15,243 nucleotides of DNA from Cytophagales bacterium (GTDB taxonomy: Bacteria > Bacteroidota > Bacteroidia > Cytophagales > Cyclobacteriaceae): assembly GCA_003500135.1 (NCBI GenBank), contig DNTA01000311.1, positions 1-15,243 on the forward strand, written 5' to 3'. The position numbers and the translations under genes were made by a program. Positions 1 through 7,714 of the stretch are shown here, one piece after another; the stretch's first letter is position 1; each line of letters starts with the position of its first letter. The notes beneath the pieces are model-generated. The model had not been told where the DNA came from. It saw only the letters and a program-made list of their open reading frames with translations, and made no database searches.

Positions 1-2187
1 TTTTAAATCGGCCCGAATAATCTTTATGAACAATTGCCTCAATTCCTCATCCTCAATATTTTCCGACGAGAGATGAGGAAAGCGGCTGATCAGCTCTTCC
101 TCACTTATCTCATATGCTACATCCTGGTGGTTGTACGCATCCAGGGCCGGTGTGGAAGAGGTAAAGAGCTGCAGTGGAAATGGTAACCCATAATCTCGTA
201 GTTTTCGCGTTACTTCCAGAAGCACAGCGCCACCCATTGAGTGACCGAAGAACACGAAAGGCTTCTGCCCGGCTTCAGCTTCAATTAAACCGCTCAACTT
301 ATCTGCCAAATCACTCATATTTTCCAATGTCTGTTCTGCCATTCTTGAACCTCGTCCGGGCAGTTCTACTGCTATCAATTCAATATTGTCATCCAACAAT
401 TCTGCCCAACCCTGATACAATGAAGAGCTACCACCGGCATCGTGAAAACAAAAAAGTTTAATATTGGCATTTGGATTGGGGCTTGGCTTTACAAACCAGT
501 TACCCTCTTTTACTTCCGAAACATTATCATGCTCAGCTTCGATTGAAACGGTTTCTTCCAGCTTTTTATATAAAAAGTTAGCAAAATCAGTGATTGAAGG
601 GTGCTTCCAGAAATTTGTCACCGCCAACTTGGTATTGAATACTGCCTCCAGTTGATTTCGTAATTGTATGGCCATAAGTGAGTCAACACCAAGGTTTTTG
701 AAGGTCATCGAACCAGTGATCATGGAAGAGGAAGCTTTGGTTATCGATGCTACTTTTGCCGTCACCAGGGATCTTATAGCATCCAGCGCTTCATCTTTTC
801 CCACATAACTTCCCATATCAAATTGTTCACCATTCGCCTCATCAGCCTCTCTGGTTTGCAAAAGATTTTCAAAAAATCCGGTATCAGCCAATTGATCATA
901 ATAGGCAGCTGCTGTTTCGATATCCATTTGCATGATACCCTTCTGAATTGGCTGCATGTCAAATATCTTATCAAGCACCTCCACGGCCTCCTGCATTTTA
1001 AAAGGAATAAAGCCCTGTGCCCTTGCGTAGCGCTCCAGCTCCACTTCATCGGCAACCATACCCACATCGGAGATCACCCCCCAATTGATAGCGGTAGCCG
1101 ATAGGTTCAATTTGTTGCGAAAATGCGCCATCTGATCAATGAAGGTGTTGGCAGCTACATAGCTGCCCTGACCGCTAAGTCCAATCAACGAGGAAGCAGA
1201 TGAGAACATAAGGAAGGTTTCCAATTGATCTTGCAGCGTGAGCGAATGTAGGTTCCAGGCACCACGCATTTTCGGCGCCAGCACTTTTGCCAATCCTCGT
1301 TCATCCAATTCGTTGATCCTGCATGCTTCGATAACCCCCGCAGCATGAACGACACCTTTTATTTTCGGCATATTGGTGCGAATAATACCAAGGGCGCTGG
1401 ATAACGAATCGAAATCCGACACATCGGCTTTAACTATTACTACTTTAAGACCCGTCTCGCGCATTTCGCTGATCCGTTTCATCACTTCTTCGATGGCAGA
1501 ACCGCTTCGGCTGATCAATGCAAAGTTCCGTACACCACGTTTTTGCAACCATTGGACCACAGGGAAAGCAGCTCCACGAAACCCTGTCACCACATAGGCG
1601 CCTTCGGCCGATAAAGTTTTTTGCTCCAATTGGAACGTCGGTATAGGCTCACTTTTCAGGAAACTTTTGTAAAAGTCATTTTCACGAAGTAAGTATTCTC
1701 CTCCACCCAATTCAGTAGATGCTATCATATTTCCTAAAGCTGTGACTTCTTCTCTTTCAGGAAAGTAGCTCATATCAATTCGTTGAACCTGAAATGTGGG
1801 CGCCTCGTTGAATAAAACTTTAGACAATCCCCAAAGTGGCGACTGGAAGATGTTGAGGTAGGGTTTTTTATTGCCTTTTTGCATCAGCCCTTTGGTAAGC
1901 GCCATTAGGCGGATACCTCCATCCGGATAAACTTCTGTAAGTGCACTGTACAGATGCTTGAGTAGGTAGCTTGCATCCTTTTGCAACCGCTCCATATCAC
2001 TATCTTTTAGTTGCTGGTAGTCAATATGATCATTTAGTGCACCAGCATGTACAATCCCTTTAAGATCGCCATGATGTAGGGCTACATGTTGCAGCATTTT
2101 ATTTATGCTGCCTGCGTTGTGGTAATCAACCAGGTATTCATTATCGTCGAGCTGCATGAATTCCTCGCCATAGGAAACCTGCAGCAG
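1..2187 (-). CDS. PKS fragment 4: ketoreductase, acyl carrier protein and thioesterase (runs off the left edge)
   Basis: I translated the minus strand from 2187 to 1: it has no stop for 729 codons, and the first ATG is at 2157. The KR structural half contains LKGIVHAGAL and FQSPLWGLSKV. The catalytic half contains VTGFRGAAFP at the NADPH loop, followed by VQWLQKRG, KGVVHAAGV, a Lys in APKMRGAW, FSSASSLIGLSGQGSYVAAN, and INWGVISDVGM. The loop lacks the usual TGGxGGxG glycines and is one residue short. The ACP has GVDSLMAIQLRN, with the phosphopantetheine Ser codon at 681-679. The last domain is a GrsT-like type II thioesterase fold: LFCFHDAGGSSS, ELPGRGSRM, and GHSMGG with Ser at 240-238. The TE's catalytic His would lie beyond the window. 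Confidence 0.85.
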   Translation of the reverse strand, partial: MLQVSYGEEFMQLDDNEYLVDYHNAGSINKMLQHVALHHGDLKGIVHAGALNDHIDYQQLKDSDMERLQKDASYLLKHLYSALTEVYPDGGIRLMALTKGLMQKGNKKPYLNIFQSPLWGLSKVLFNEAPTFQVQRIDMSYFPEREEVTALGNMIASTELGGGEYLLRENDFYKSFLKSEPIPTFQLEQKTLSAEGAYVVTGFRGAAFPVVQWLQKRGVRNFALISRSGSAIEEVMKRISEMRETGLKVVIVKADVSDFDSLSSALGIIRTNMPKIKGVVHAAGVIEACRINELDERGLAKVLAPKMRGAWNLHSLTLQDQLETFLMFSSASSLIGLSGQGSYVAANTFIDQMAHFRNKLNLSATAINWGVISDVGMVADEVELERYARAQGFIPFKMQEAVEVLDKIFDMQPIQKGIMQMDIETAAAYYDQLADTGFFENLLQTREADEANGEQFDMGSYVGKDEALDAIRSLVTAKVASITKASSSMITGSMTFKNLGVDSLMAIQLRNQLEAVFNTKLAVTNFWKHPSITDFANFLYKKLEETVSIEAEHDNVSEVKEGNWFVKPSPNPNANIKLFCFHDAGGSSSLYQGWAELLDDNIELIAVELPGRGSRMAEQTLENMSDLADKLSGLIEAEAGQKPFVFFGHSMGGAVLLEVTRKLRDYGLPFPLQLFTSSTPALDAYNHQDVAYEISEEELISRFPHLSSENIEDEELRQLFIKIIRADLK

Positions 2188-4032
2188 TTAATGTCCGGAT
2201 TGTTCAAATTGCCTGGTAAGAGATTTACTCACACCTAAATGATCCCTGAAGATAAGCCAAGTGCCCACAGTATCATCCTCTTTTGGTAATTCGTATTTTT
2301 GCCACTCTAAATCAAATAGCCAATCCGGTGTATCTTCGGAGCCCAAAGCCTCATTATCAATGATCACTGCTTCCAACTCCTGCAATTCAGCAACAATATT
2401 TCCGTTTTCATCGTACATCGAAAGTTCTATCTTTTTGCGCGTCACTCCGGCAGTTTGTTCATCATCTGTTTTAAACACAGCTTTTACGATCAGGTCGTCA
2501 GCGGGATCAGGGCGGTAGTACCATTTGAAGTCTTTGGTATGTGTCAGAAAAGTGGTGATTGCCCCTTGGCTTGCCTGTTCTTTATGAAAAGTGGCAAAAA
2601 TCGCCTGGAAACAAGTGTCGAGGACTGCGGGATGAATGAAATACGGATGTTCATTTTCTGCTACAATCGAGTTAGGCACCACATGGGCAATAGCCTGGCT
2701 TTCATTGAGCTTTACCCAATCGATTCCCTGGAACATAGGCCCGTAACTCAGCCCTATCGCTTCAGTGATCTTATAAAATTCCTTTTTGGTGATAAGGTGG
2801 TCATTGCGCCCGCTACGGAGATTGTACAAATGGTCCGTTGGTGTAGTACCCCGACTTCCACATATCTCCAAGTCACCTTCCGAACATATTTGCCATGTGA
2901 TTTCCCCTGCCGACTTAGTGAAATATTTAAATGAAGCTTCATGCGTACTCTTTCGTGTGATCTTCAACTGGCTGTCGATTGTTGACTGGTCATCAAGGTA
3001 AACAGGTTGCTTGAATTGAAGGGCCTTCAGTTCATGATAGCCTTTGCCAAAAGCCTCATTAAGGGCGGCATGGATCATTTCCAGGTAGTTCACACCCGGA
3101 ATAACCGCCGTCTGATTGACCCGGTGATCTTTCATATAGGATAAATTTTCCAGAGACAGCTTGTTTTCCCAAAGAAAGGTATCGTCAATCCCCGCCAGTT
3201 CAATTCGCCAGCCCAAAACCGGATTTTTAACCTTTCCGAAAGATTGATCCTTTGCAGCCGAATGGTCCCATAATTCGTAAGTATCGTGCTGCATTGGGTA
3301 GCCCGGAATATGACACATCGGAATTTGATCGGCTCTATAGAAATATCGCCAATTGATGGAGAAGCCTTGTTCGTACAACATGCCAAGGTTGTTATAAAGT
3401 GTTTCCCTCTCCGGTTTATCGCGCAATAAAGAAGCTATCGCCGCTAATTTCGTCTCTTTTGCATCCGCACATTCGTTTATGGCGTTTGACAAAACCGGAT
3501 GAGGGCTCATTTCGATGAAGGCGGTGAAACCATCATCAATCAATTGACTAATGACATCAGTAAAGCGTACCATTCCGCGAAGATTATTTACCCTGTAGCT
3601 GGCATCCAGTGCTTCCCCCTCCATCTTATGATCAAAAACCGAGGAATAAAACGGTATTCGACTTCTTTCAGGGCTTACTAAAGCCACATCTTTGGCAAGA
3701 GGTCCCATCAGAGGGTCCATTTGGGGGCTGTGAGAAGCCACATCCACTTTTACCTGTCGGCAAAAGCGTTCCATGCCTTCAATTTCTTCCAATACTTTTA
3801 TCAAGGCAGTCTCATCACCCGCGATCACCGTCGACTTCGGACTGTTGCTCACCGCTACCGAGAGTTTCCCATCATATTTTTCAATAATTGCCTCTGCTTC
3901 AGCTACCTTTAATTCAGTCACAGCCATGGCCCCGCCACTACCGCTAACCGTGTGCATCAATTTCGACCTGCTGCAAATTACATTTGCGGCATCTTCGAGG
4001 GAGAGGGCGCCGGATATATAGGCAGAGGCAAC
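2188..4032 (-). CDS. PKS fragment 3: second half of acyltransferase and dehydratase
   Basis: The frame opens exactly at 4032 with VASAYISGALSLEDAA, the usual AT continuation after GHSxGE; the first ATGs are at 3960/3957. AT motifs follow: SGSGGAMAV, VASHSPQMDPL, and FIEMSPHPVL. The VASH tetrad sits where HAFH (malonyl) or YASH (methylmalonyl) is used to predict extender choice, so it resembles the YASH type more than HAFH. The DH domain has catalytic His934 in DHRVNQTAVIPG, where the Gly of HxxxGxxxxP is Gln, the YGPMFQG motif, and catalytic Asp1103 in HPAVLDTCFQ. The fragment ends at TAA 2190-2188 in EQSGH-stop-LLQVSYGEEF, where a Gln codon is expected (CAA to TAA). Confidence 0.8.
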   Translation of the reverse strand, partial: VASAYISGALSLEDAANVICSRSKLMHTVSGSGGAMAVTELKVAEAEAIIEKYDGKLSVAVSNSPKSTVIAGDETALIKVLEEIEGMERFCRQVKVDVASHSPQMDPLMGPLAKDVALVSPERSRIPFYSSVFDHKMEGEALDASYRVNNLRGMVRFTDVISQLIDDGFTAFIEMSPHPVLSNAINECADAKETKLAAIASLLRDKPERETLYNNLGMLYEQGFSINWRYFYRADQIPMCHIPGYPMQHDTYELWDHSAAKDQSFGKVKNPVLGWRIELAGIDDTFLWENKLSLENLSYMKDHRVNQTAVIPGVNYLEMIHAALNEAFGKGYHELKALQFKQPVYLDDQSTIDSQLKITRKSTHEASFKYFTKSAGEITWQICSEGDLEICGSRGTTPTDHLYNLRSGRNDHLITKKEFYKITEAIGLSYGPMFQGIDWVKLNESQAIAHVVPNSIVAENEHPYFIHPAVLDTCFQAIFATFHKEQASQGAITTFLTHTKDFKWYYRPDPADDLIVKAVFKTDDEQTAGVTRKKIELSMYDENGNIVAELQELEAVIIDNEALGSEDTPDWLFDLEWQKYELPKEDDTVGTWLIFRDHLGVSKSLTRQFEQSGH

Positions 4033-5615
4033 TTACCCTTACTATGTCCAACCACTGCATCCGGAACGATCCCCCACGATTGCCAAAGCTTTGCCAGGGC
4101 CACTTTAATGGCAAATAAGGCGGGCTGGATCACGTTGATCTCTTTCATCCGGCTTTCGGATTCAGCCGCCTGAAGTTGCTCGAATAACGACCAGTCGATA
4201 TGGGGTTCAAATGCTCTTTCGCAAGCTTCCAGTTCCTTTTTAAATACCGGCTCCTTTTGCATCAATTCACGACCCATTCCAATCCACTGGCTGCCCGGGC
4301 CCGGGAAAATAAAGGCTACTTTGGTGTTGGGATTTATGCGAACGGCTTCCATTGGCGACTGCTCTTCCAGAATGAAATCGATCTTTTCAATAAGCTCTTG
4401 CTTGGATGTTGCATTCAGACTGACGCGATAATCCAGCGCCGGCTTTCGAATGGTAGTGGCCATATAGATATTTCTGAAGTGACCCAAATTACCATTTACC
4501 TCCTCTTGTAGAAATGTTTTATATTCCTTCAGATAATCCTGCAATGCACGTTCCGTTTTAGCTGATAAATTGAAGATATATTGATCTTTATCATATTCCG
4601 GCACGTTATGGTGGACCATATTAGGCTGTCGATACTCCTGTAGCACCGTGTGTGCATTGGTGCCACCCCAGCCGAAAGAGTTTACACCGGCAGTGAGCAA
4701 TTCATTATCCATCGCCGGCCATGCTTCGACATTTTGCTGTACCTGAACTTTCAGTTCTTCGAATGGGATTTCGGGATTCGGTTGGTTGAAGTTAAGGCTT
4801 TTGGGCAATGTTCGATGTTTCATGGCCAGCACTACTTTGATCAATCCGGCTATCCCTGCTGCGCCTTCTAGATGGCCAATATTGGTTTTTACCGAACCCA
4901 AGCGCAGTGCCTTATCTGACGACCGCCCCCGGGCAAAGAATGATCCGATCGCTTTGGTTTCGGCTGGATCACCCAATTTCGTTCCGGTACCGTGTGCTTC
5001 CACATAATGCAACTGATCCGGCGAAATACCAGAACCTGCATAGGCATCTTCGAGCATTTCGCGCTGCCCATTAATACTTGCGGCTGGCAGATTGACATTA
5101 TATCCGTTGTTGTTCATCGACGTGCCACGGATAACTGAGAATATGTGATCACCATCTTTTTCTGCCTGATCAAGGGGTTTAAGCAAAACTACTCCGGCCC
5201 CTTCACCGCGAACAAATCCATCTGCTTCAGCATCCCAGGCGCTGCACTGTCCTTTTTTTGATAAGCCACCGGATTTAGACAACAAAACATACTGATCGTG
5301 ATCGAGAATATGGTTGATCCCACCTACAACTCCAATGCTCGACTGACCTTCCCAAATGCTTTGGCAAGACAGGTGCAGCGCCACCAGTGATGAAAAGCAC
5401 CCTGTATCTACAACCAAGCTTGGTCCCCGGAAACCAAAGGTATAGGACACCCGGTTGGCAATGATATTGGCCGATTGCCCCACCGCACTATGTGAAGTAA
5501 CGTGTGCATGACGATGCTTTCGCTCGTGTTCGAAATCGCTCCATATGTTTCCGATATATACACCGGCTTTTTCTCCGGCAATACGATCGAATAATAGATT
5601 GCTTTCTTCAATTGC
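3978..5615 (-). CDS. PKS fragment 2: rest of ketosynthase and first half of acyltransferase
   Basis: The open frame runs from the codon after the KS stop to TAA at 3980-3978; the only plausible start inside it is GTG 5483. It carries the KS active-site Cys in DTGCFSS (most KS domains have DTACSSS), the first His in EAHGTGT, the second His in KTNIGHLEGAAG, and the KS end motif GVNSFGWGGTNAH. After a linker, the AT begins with FIFPGPGSQW (usually FPGQGSQ) and reaches the active-site motif GHSKG. From there the frame is wrong, and the last 18 residues before the stop are not AT sequence. The true AT continuation lies in the next frame from 4032, pointing to loss of one base near 4035. Confidence 0.8.
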   Translation of the reverse strand, partial: AIEESNLLFDRIAGEKAGVYIGNIWSDFEHERKHRHAHVTSHSAVGQSANIIANRVSYTFGFRGPSLVVDTGCFSSLVALHLSCQSIWEGQSSIGVVGGINHILDHDQYVLLSKSGGLSKKGQCSAWDAEADGFVRGEGAGVVLLKPLDQAEKDGDHIFSVIRGTSMNNNGYNVNLPAASINGQREMLEDAYAGSGISPDQLHYVEAHGTGTKLGDPAETKAIGSFFARGRSSDKALRLGSVKTNIGHLEGAAGIAGLIKVVLAMKHRTLPKSLNFNQPNPEIPFEELKVQVQQNVEAWPAMDNELLTAGVNSFGWGGTNAHTVLQEYRQPNMVHHNVPEYDKDQYIFNLSAKTERALQDYLKEYKTFLQEEVNGNLGHFRNIYMATTIRKPALDYRVSLNATSKQELIEKIDFILEEQSPMEAVRINPNTKVAFIFPGPGSQWIGMGRELMQKEPVFKKELEACERAFEPHIDWSLFEQLQAAESESRMKEINVIQPALFAIKVALAKLWQSWGIVPDAVVGHSKGKLPLPIYPAPSPSKMPQM

Positions 5616-5924
5616 TTACCAAACCAATTCGAGCATAAGCTTTTGAGAAGGTGACATTTCTATGGCTTCTGCCGGTGAAATATTAAATAATATGGGATCA
5701 AAATCGTGGATATTTTTTAGAAATGAACCGTACTTCTGATAAGCTTTATTGGGTGTTGAAGGATCGGGATCATAAAATTTCTTCAGGTCCCAACGGTCTT
5801 CCGGCATTTCAGTTATGGTACTTTCGACATTAATTAATAACTTCCATAATTCTTTTAATTTATTGGCGTCAGGAAAGCGACAAGACATGCCTACAATGGC
5901 AATTGGAGTTTTATTAAGCATCAT
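5616..5924 (-). CDS. PKS fragment 1: N-terminus of the ketosynthase
   Basis: This 102-codon piece starts with the typical PKS/KS opening TPIAIVGMSCRFPDA and reaches LMLELVW, where it stops at TAA (5618-5616). The next in-frame codons read AIEES, so the family sequence WEAIEES is continuous apart from the stop, and the stop replaces a Glu codon (GAA to TAA). The motif before it is MSPSQK, where most KS domains have MDPQQR. I have seen MSPxQK-like variants, so this alone does not show decay. The fragment lacks the catalytic Cys and both His residues and cannot work alone. Confidence 0.8.
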   Translation of the reverse strand: MMLNKTPIAIVGMSCRFPDANKLKELWKLLINVESTITEMPEDRWDLKKFYDPDPSTPNKAYQKYGSFLKNIHDFDPILFNISPAEAIEMSPSQKLMLELVW

Positions 5925-6336
5925 CAATCTACATTAATGTTATATAATAACTTGATATTCTCGAAATCGCTGTTTATCAGAGATTTATAATATAAATGAT
6001 TATCAAAATGTTAAATTACACCATTATAATGATCCAAATATTTAAGGTAGATTGGTTGTTAATTGCCAAATAGGCTATTTATGGCGTTTTATTGGTTTTG
6101 TCAAAGTCGCTGAAGTTATATGTGATTAAAAATGCATTATGTATTAATGATATTATATAATACATTTAATTATTTTTTTGATAAACATAAATAGCCCAAC
6201 ACCAACAATATTACATCCTGGTAAAAGTAAAATATGCCAAAATGGTAATTTACTTCGGTACTAAACTATCTTTTTGAAATCCTTGCAATTATGGAGATAT
6301 TGGGAAAATTATTTCGGAATAACTCTATAAATAATT
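5925..6336. other. AT-rich divergent intergenic region between PKS and PPTase
   Basis: About 410 bp with no credible gene. It must hold the promoters of the PKS (leftward) and the PPTase (rightward). I looked for Bacteroidota TTTG / TAnnTTTG pairs and found only weak matches, such as TATCTTTTTG near 6267-6276 on the plus strand, so I call no promoter. An AT-only inverted repeat GTATTA...TAATAC (6141-6146 and 6158-6163) surrounds the small palindrome ATTATATAAT (6152-6161). In DNA this AT-rich such repeats may be chance. Confidence 0.6.
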
Positions 6337-7011
6337 ATGGAATATAATGTTATACATTACACGCGTGTCATAAGTGATAAGCACAATATTATTGGAATTA
6401 TCGGAAGTGCAAGTGACCTTCCTATCCAAATCGAATGGAATAAAATATTTCCTGAATATCTGATCCGTGAACCCAGGCAATATTTTCAAAGTTCAGACAG
6501 GGAAAGGTTTTTGTTATCCCGTTGGTTATTAGGCAGATTGATAAAACTAATAGAAGGTGTGCCTGTATACTGGCAGGATTTCGCAAAAGACGAAAAAGGG
6601 CAGCCTCATCACAAGGGATATAAAGGGTTATCCATCTCACATTCCGGTGATTATGCCTTTATCGTATTGTCTGAAAATTCAAAGGTAGGTTGTGATCTTC
6701 AACAGCACACACAGATCAATATCGAAGACTACAGGTCGGTTTTCAGTAGCATTGAATGGAAACTCATAACCACTGACCCCCTAGGCCAACAATTTTTCCG
6801 ATACTGGACACTCAAAGAAGCCACAGCCAAAATGCTTGGCGAAGGCATGCAGATCGATTTTTCTCACATTCTTCCCAATCCGGATAAAGGAGTAGTAATG
6901 TTCGATCAGAAATGTTGTTATATTTCATATATGGAAACTACCGCCAAATACTCCCTATCAGTTGTTTCTTCGTCGCCAAATGAACATTTCCGCCTATTTA
7001 GCGGGCAGTAA
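6337..7011 (+). CDS. Sfp-type 4'-phosphopantetheinyl transferase
   Basis: The 224-residue protein would transfer phosphopantetheine from CoA to the conserved Ser of carrier proteins in the cytoplasm. Family signatures are clear: KGQPHHKGYKGLSISHS (88-103; usually GKPxxxxxxxFNxSHS), VGCDLQ (117-122), and FRYWTLKEATAKMLGEGM (154-171). Asp120 and Glu161 match the magnesium ligands of Sfp. The second acidic residue of the usual GxDxE motif is Gln122 here. Length fits the family (220-240). It lies back to back with the PKS, so it is the likely activator of that ACP, but it might also serve other carrier proteins. No Shine-Dalgarno is evident; ATG 6337 follows an AT-rich stretch, as is common in Bacteroidota. 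Confidence 0.88.
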   Translation: MEYNVIHYTRVISDKHNIIGIIGSASDLPIQIEWNKIFPEYLIREPRQYFQSSDRERFLLSRWLLGRLIKLIEGVPVYWQDFAKDEKGQPHHKGYKGLSISHSGDYAFIVLSENSKVGCDLQQHTQINIEDYRSVFSSIEWKLITTDPLGQQFFRYWTLKEATAKMLGEGMQIDFSHILPNPDKGVVMFDQKCCYISYMETTAKYSLSVVSSSPNEHFRLFSGQ

Positions 7012-7084
7012 TACCTGGAAATTGATTATAATTAAAACTTTTTTTACAAAAATCGTTTATATCCATACATTGAAAGAATGTGAG

Positions 7085-7714
7085 ATGGAAAAAATTCATG
7101 TGATAGATGAGCAGACGCTCGAATCGGCTATGAGTTACGCGCAATACACCAAATTATTGGGCGACTTAGCAAAACAGGGGAAAACAACGGGTACTAACCA
7201 ATCCAGCAATATGGTTAGTTATGGCAAACTAAATTTTCAACGGTTGAAGCGGGTTTACAAAACAGCGGAATTAACCGATGAACTAAAGGCTACGATAGCC
7301 AACATTAAAAATTCCATGGTTTGGATTGCCTTAACTGAAGGATGGTGTGGCGATGCAGCACAAAACCTGCCCCCCATTGCCCTGATGTCTGAACTTACCG
7401 ACAAAATTGATTTCAAGCTTTTGCTTCGCGATGAACACCCCGAAGTTATGGATGCCTACCTGACTAATGGCGGTCGCTCCATACCGAAGATGATTGTTTT
7501 TAGAAAAAGTGACCTGGAAGAGCTGGGCACATGGGGTCCCCGACCAACACCTTTTCAAAAAAGAGTGATGGACTACAAGGAAAACCCAAATATGCCCTAC
7601 GAGGCTTTCACAGAAGAGCTGCACAAAAAATACAATCAGGACAAGACCCTGACACTACAAAAAGAATTTGTAACACTCATTCAAAAGTGGGACGACCAGG
7701 GTAACCAAATATGA
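7085..7714 (+). CDS. Thioredoxin-fold family protein (Thioredoxin_9-like)
   Basis: This 209-residue cytoplasmic protein (no signal peptide) has a thioredoxin-like core: MVWIALTEGWCGDAAQ around residues 78-93 at the active-site position, and a cis-Pro motif SIPKMIVF (132-139). The usual CxxC is CGDA, so only Cys88 remains and dithiol exchange is unlikely by the classic mechanism. This WCGDA form is typical of the Bacteroidota/Firmicutes family I know as Thioredoxin_9 (PF14595); its physiological role is not established to my knowledge. I place the start at ATG 7085 because an upstream in-frame ATG (6962) lies inside the PPTase and would add sequence unrelated to the family. Its stop overlaps the next gene's start (ATGA), which suggests translational coupling. 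Confidence 0.78.
   Translation: MEKIHVIDEQTLESAMSYAQYTKLLGDLAKQGKTTGTNQSSNMVSYGKLNFQRLKRVYKTAELTDELKATIANIKNSMVWIALTEGWCGDAAQNLPPIALMSELTDKIDFKLLLRDEHPEVMDAYLTNGGRSIPKMIVFRKSDLEELGTWGPRPTPFQKRVMDYKENPNMPYEAFTEELHKKYNQDKTLTLQKEFVTLIQKWDDQGNQI

Larger units (their letters stand above)
1..5924 (-). pseudogene. Type I polyketide synthase, KS-AT-DH-KR-ACP-TE, interrupted three times and cut by the window edge
   Basis: Conceptually repaired, this is a single-module reducing PKS that would condense and modify acyl-CoA extender units on an ACP and release the product with its own thioesterase. Numbering from ATG 5924: KS about 1-430 (Cys176, His311, His351), AT about 540-850 (Ser628, His732), DH about 900-1180 (His934, Asp1103), KR about 1225-1625 (Tyr1589, Asn1593), ACP about 1690-1770 (Ser1749), TE from about 1825 (Ser1896). 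No ER domain is visible. Three lesions break it: codon 103 is TAA where GAA is expected, one base is missing after codon 630, and codon about 1246 is TAA where CAA is expected. Outside these lesions the frame is open for 5.9 kb. ATG 5924 or 5921 fits the KS N-terminus (TPIAIVGMSCRFP); TTG 5927 is also possible. The end of the TE lies outside the window. The class is clear; real pseudogene versus base-calling error is not settled. Confidence 0.85.

Noticed and set aside
174..1597. Plus-strand and other-frame ORFs of 60-100 codons across the PKS (for example 174-461, 823-1104, 1373-1597)
   Set aside because: They lie opposite a continuous minus-strand frame encoding recognisable KR, ACP and TE domains and show no domain character of their own.
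5408..5611. Separate 67-codon minus-strand ORF in the KS region
   Set aside because: It is out of frame with the KS; the KS frame itself continues through this segment (AIEES to GQSANIIANRVSY) once the single stop is ignored.
2188..5618. Programmed recoding (selenocysteine or readthrough) as an explanation for the PKS breaks
   Set aside because: Both stops are TAA, the frameshift lies within an active-site motif without a slippery run, and no SECIS-like or stimulatory structure was seen.
6962..7084. N-terminal extension of the thioredoxin-fold protein from ATG 6962
   Set aside because: It overlaps the end of the PPTase gene, adds 41 residues of unrelated sequence (including a stretch resembling intergenic translation), and ATG 7085 gives the expected family N-terminus.
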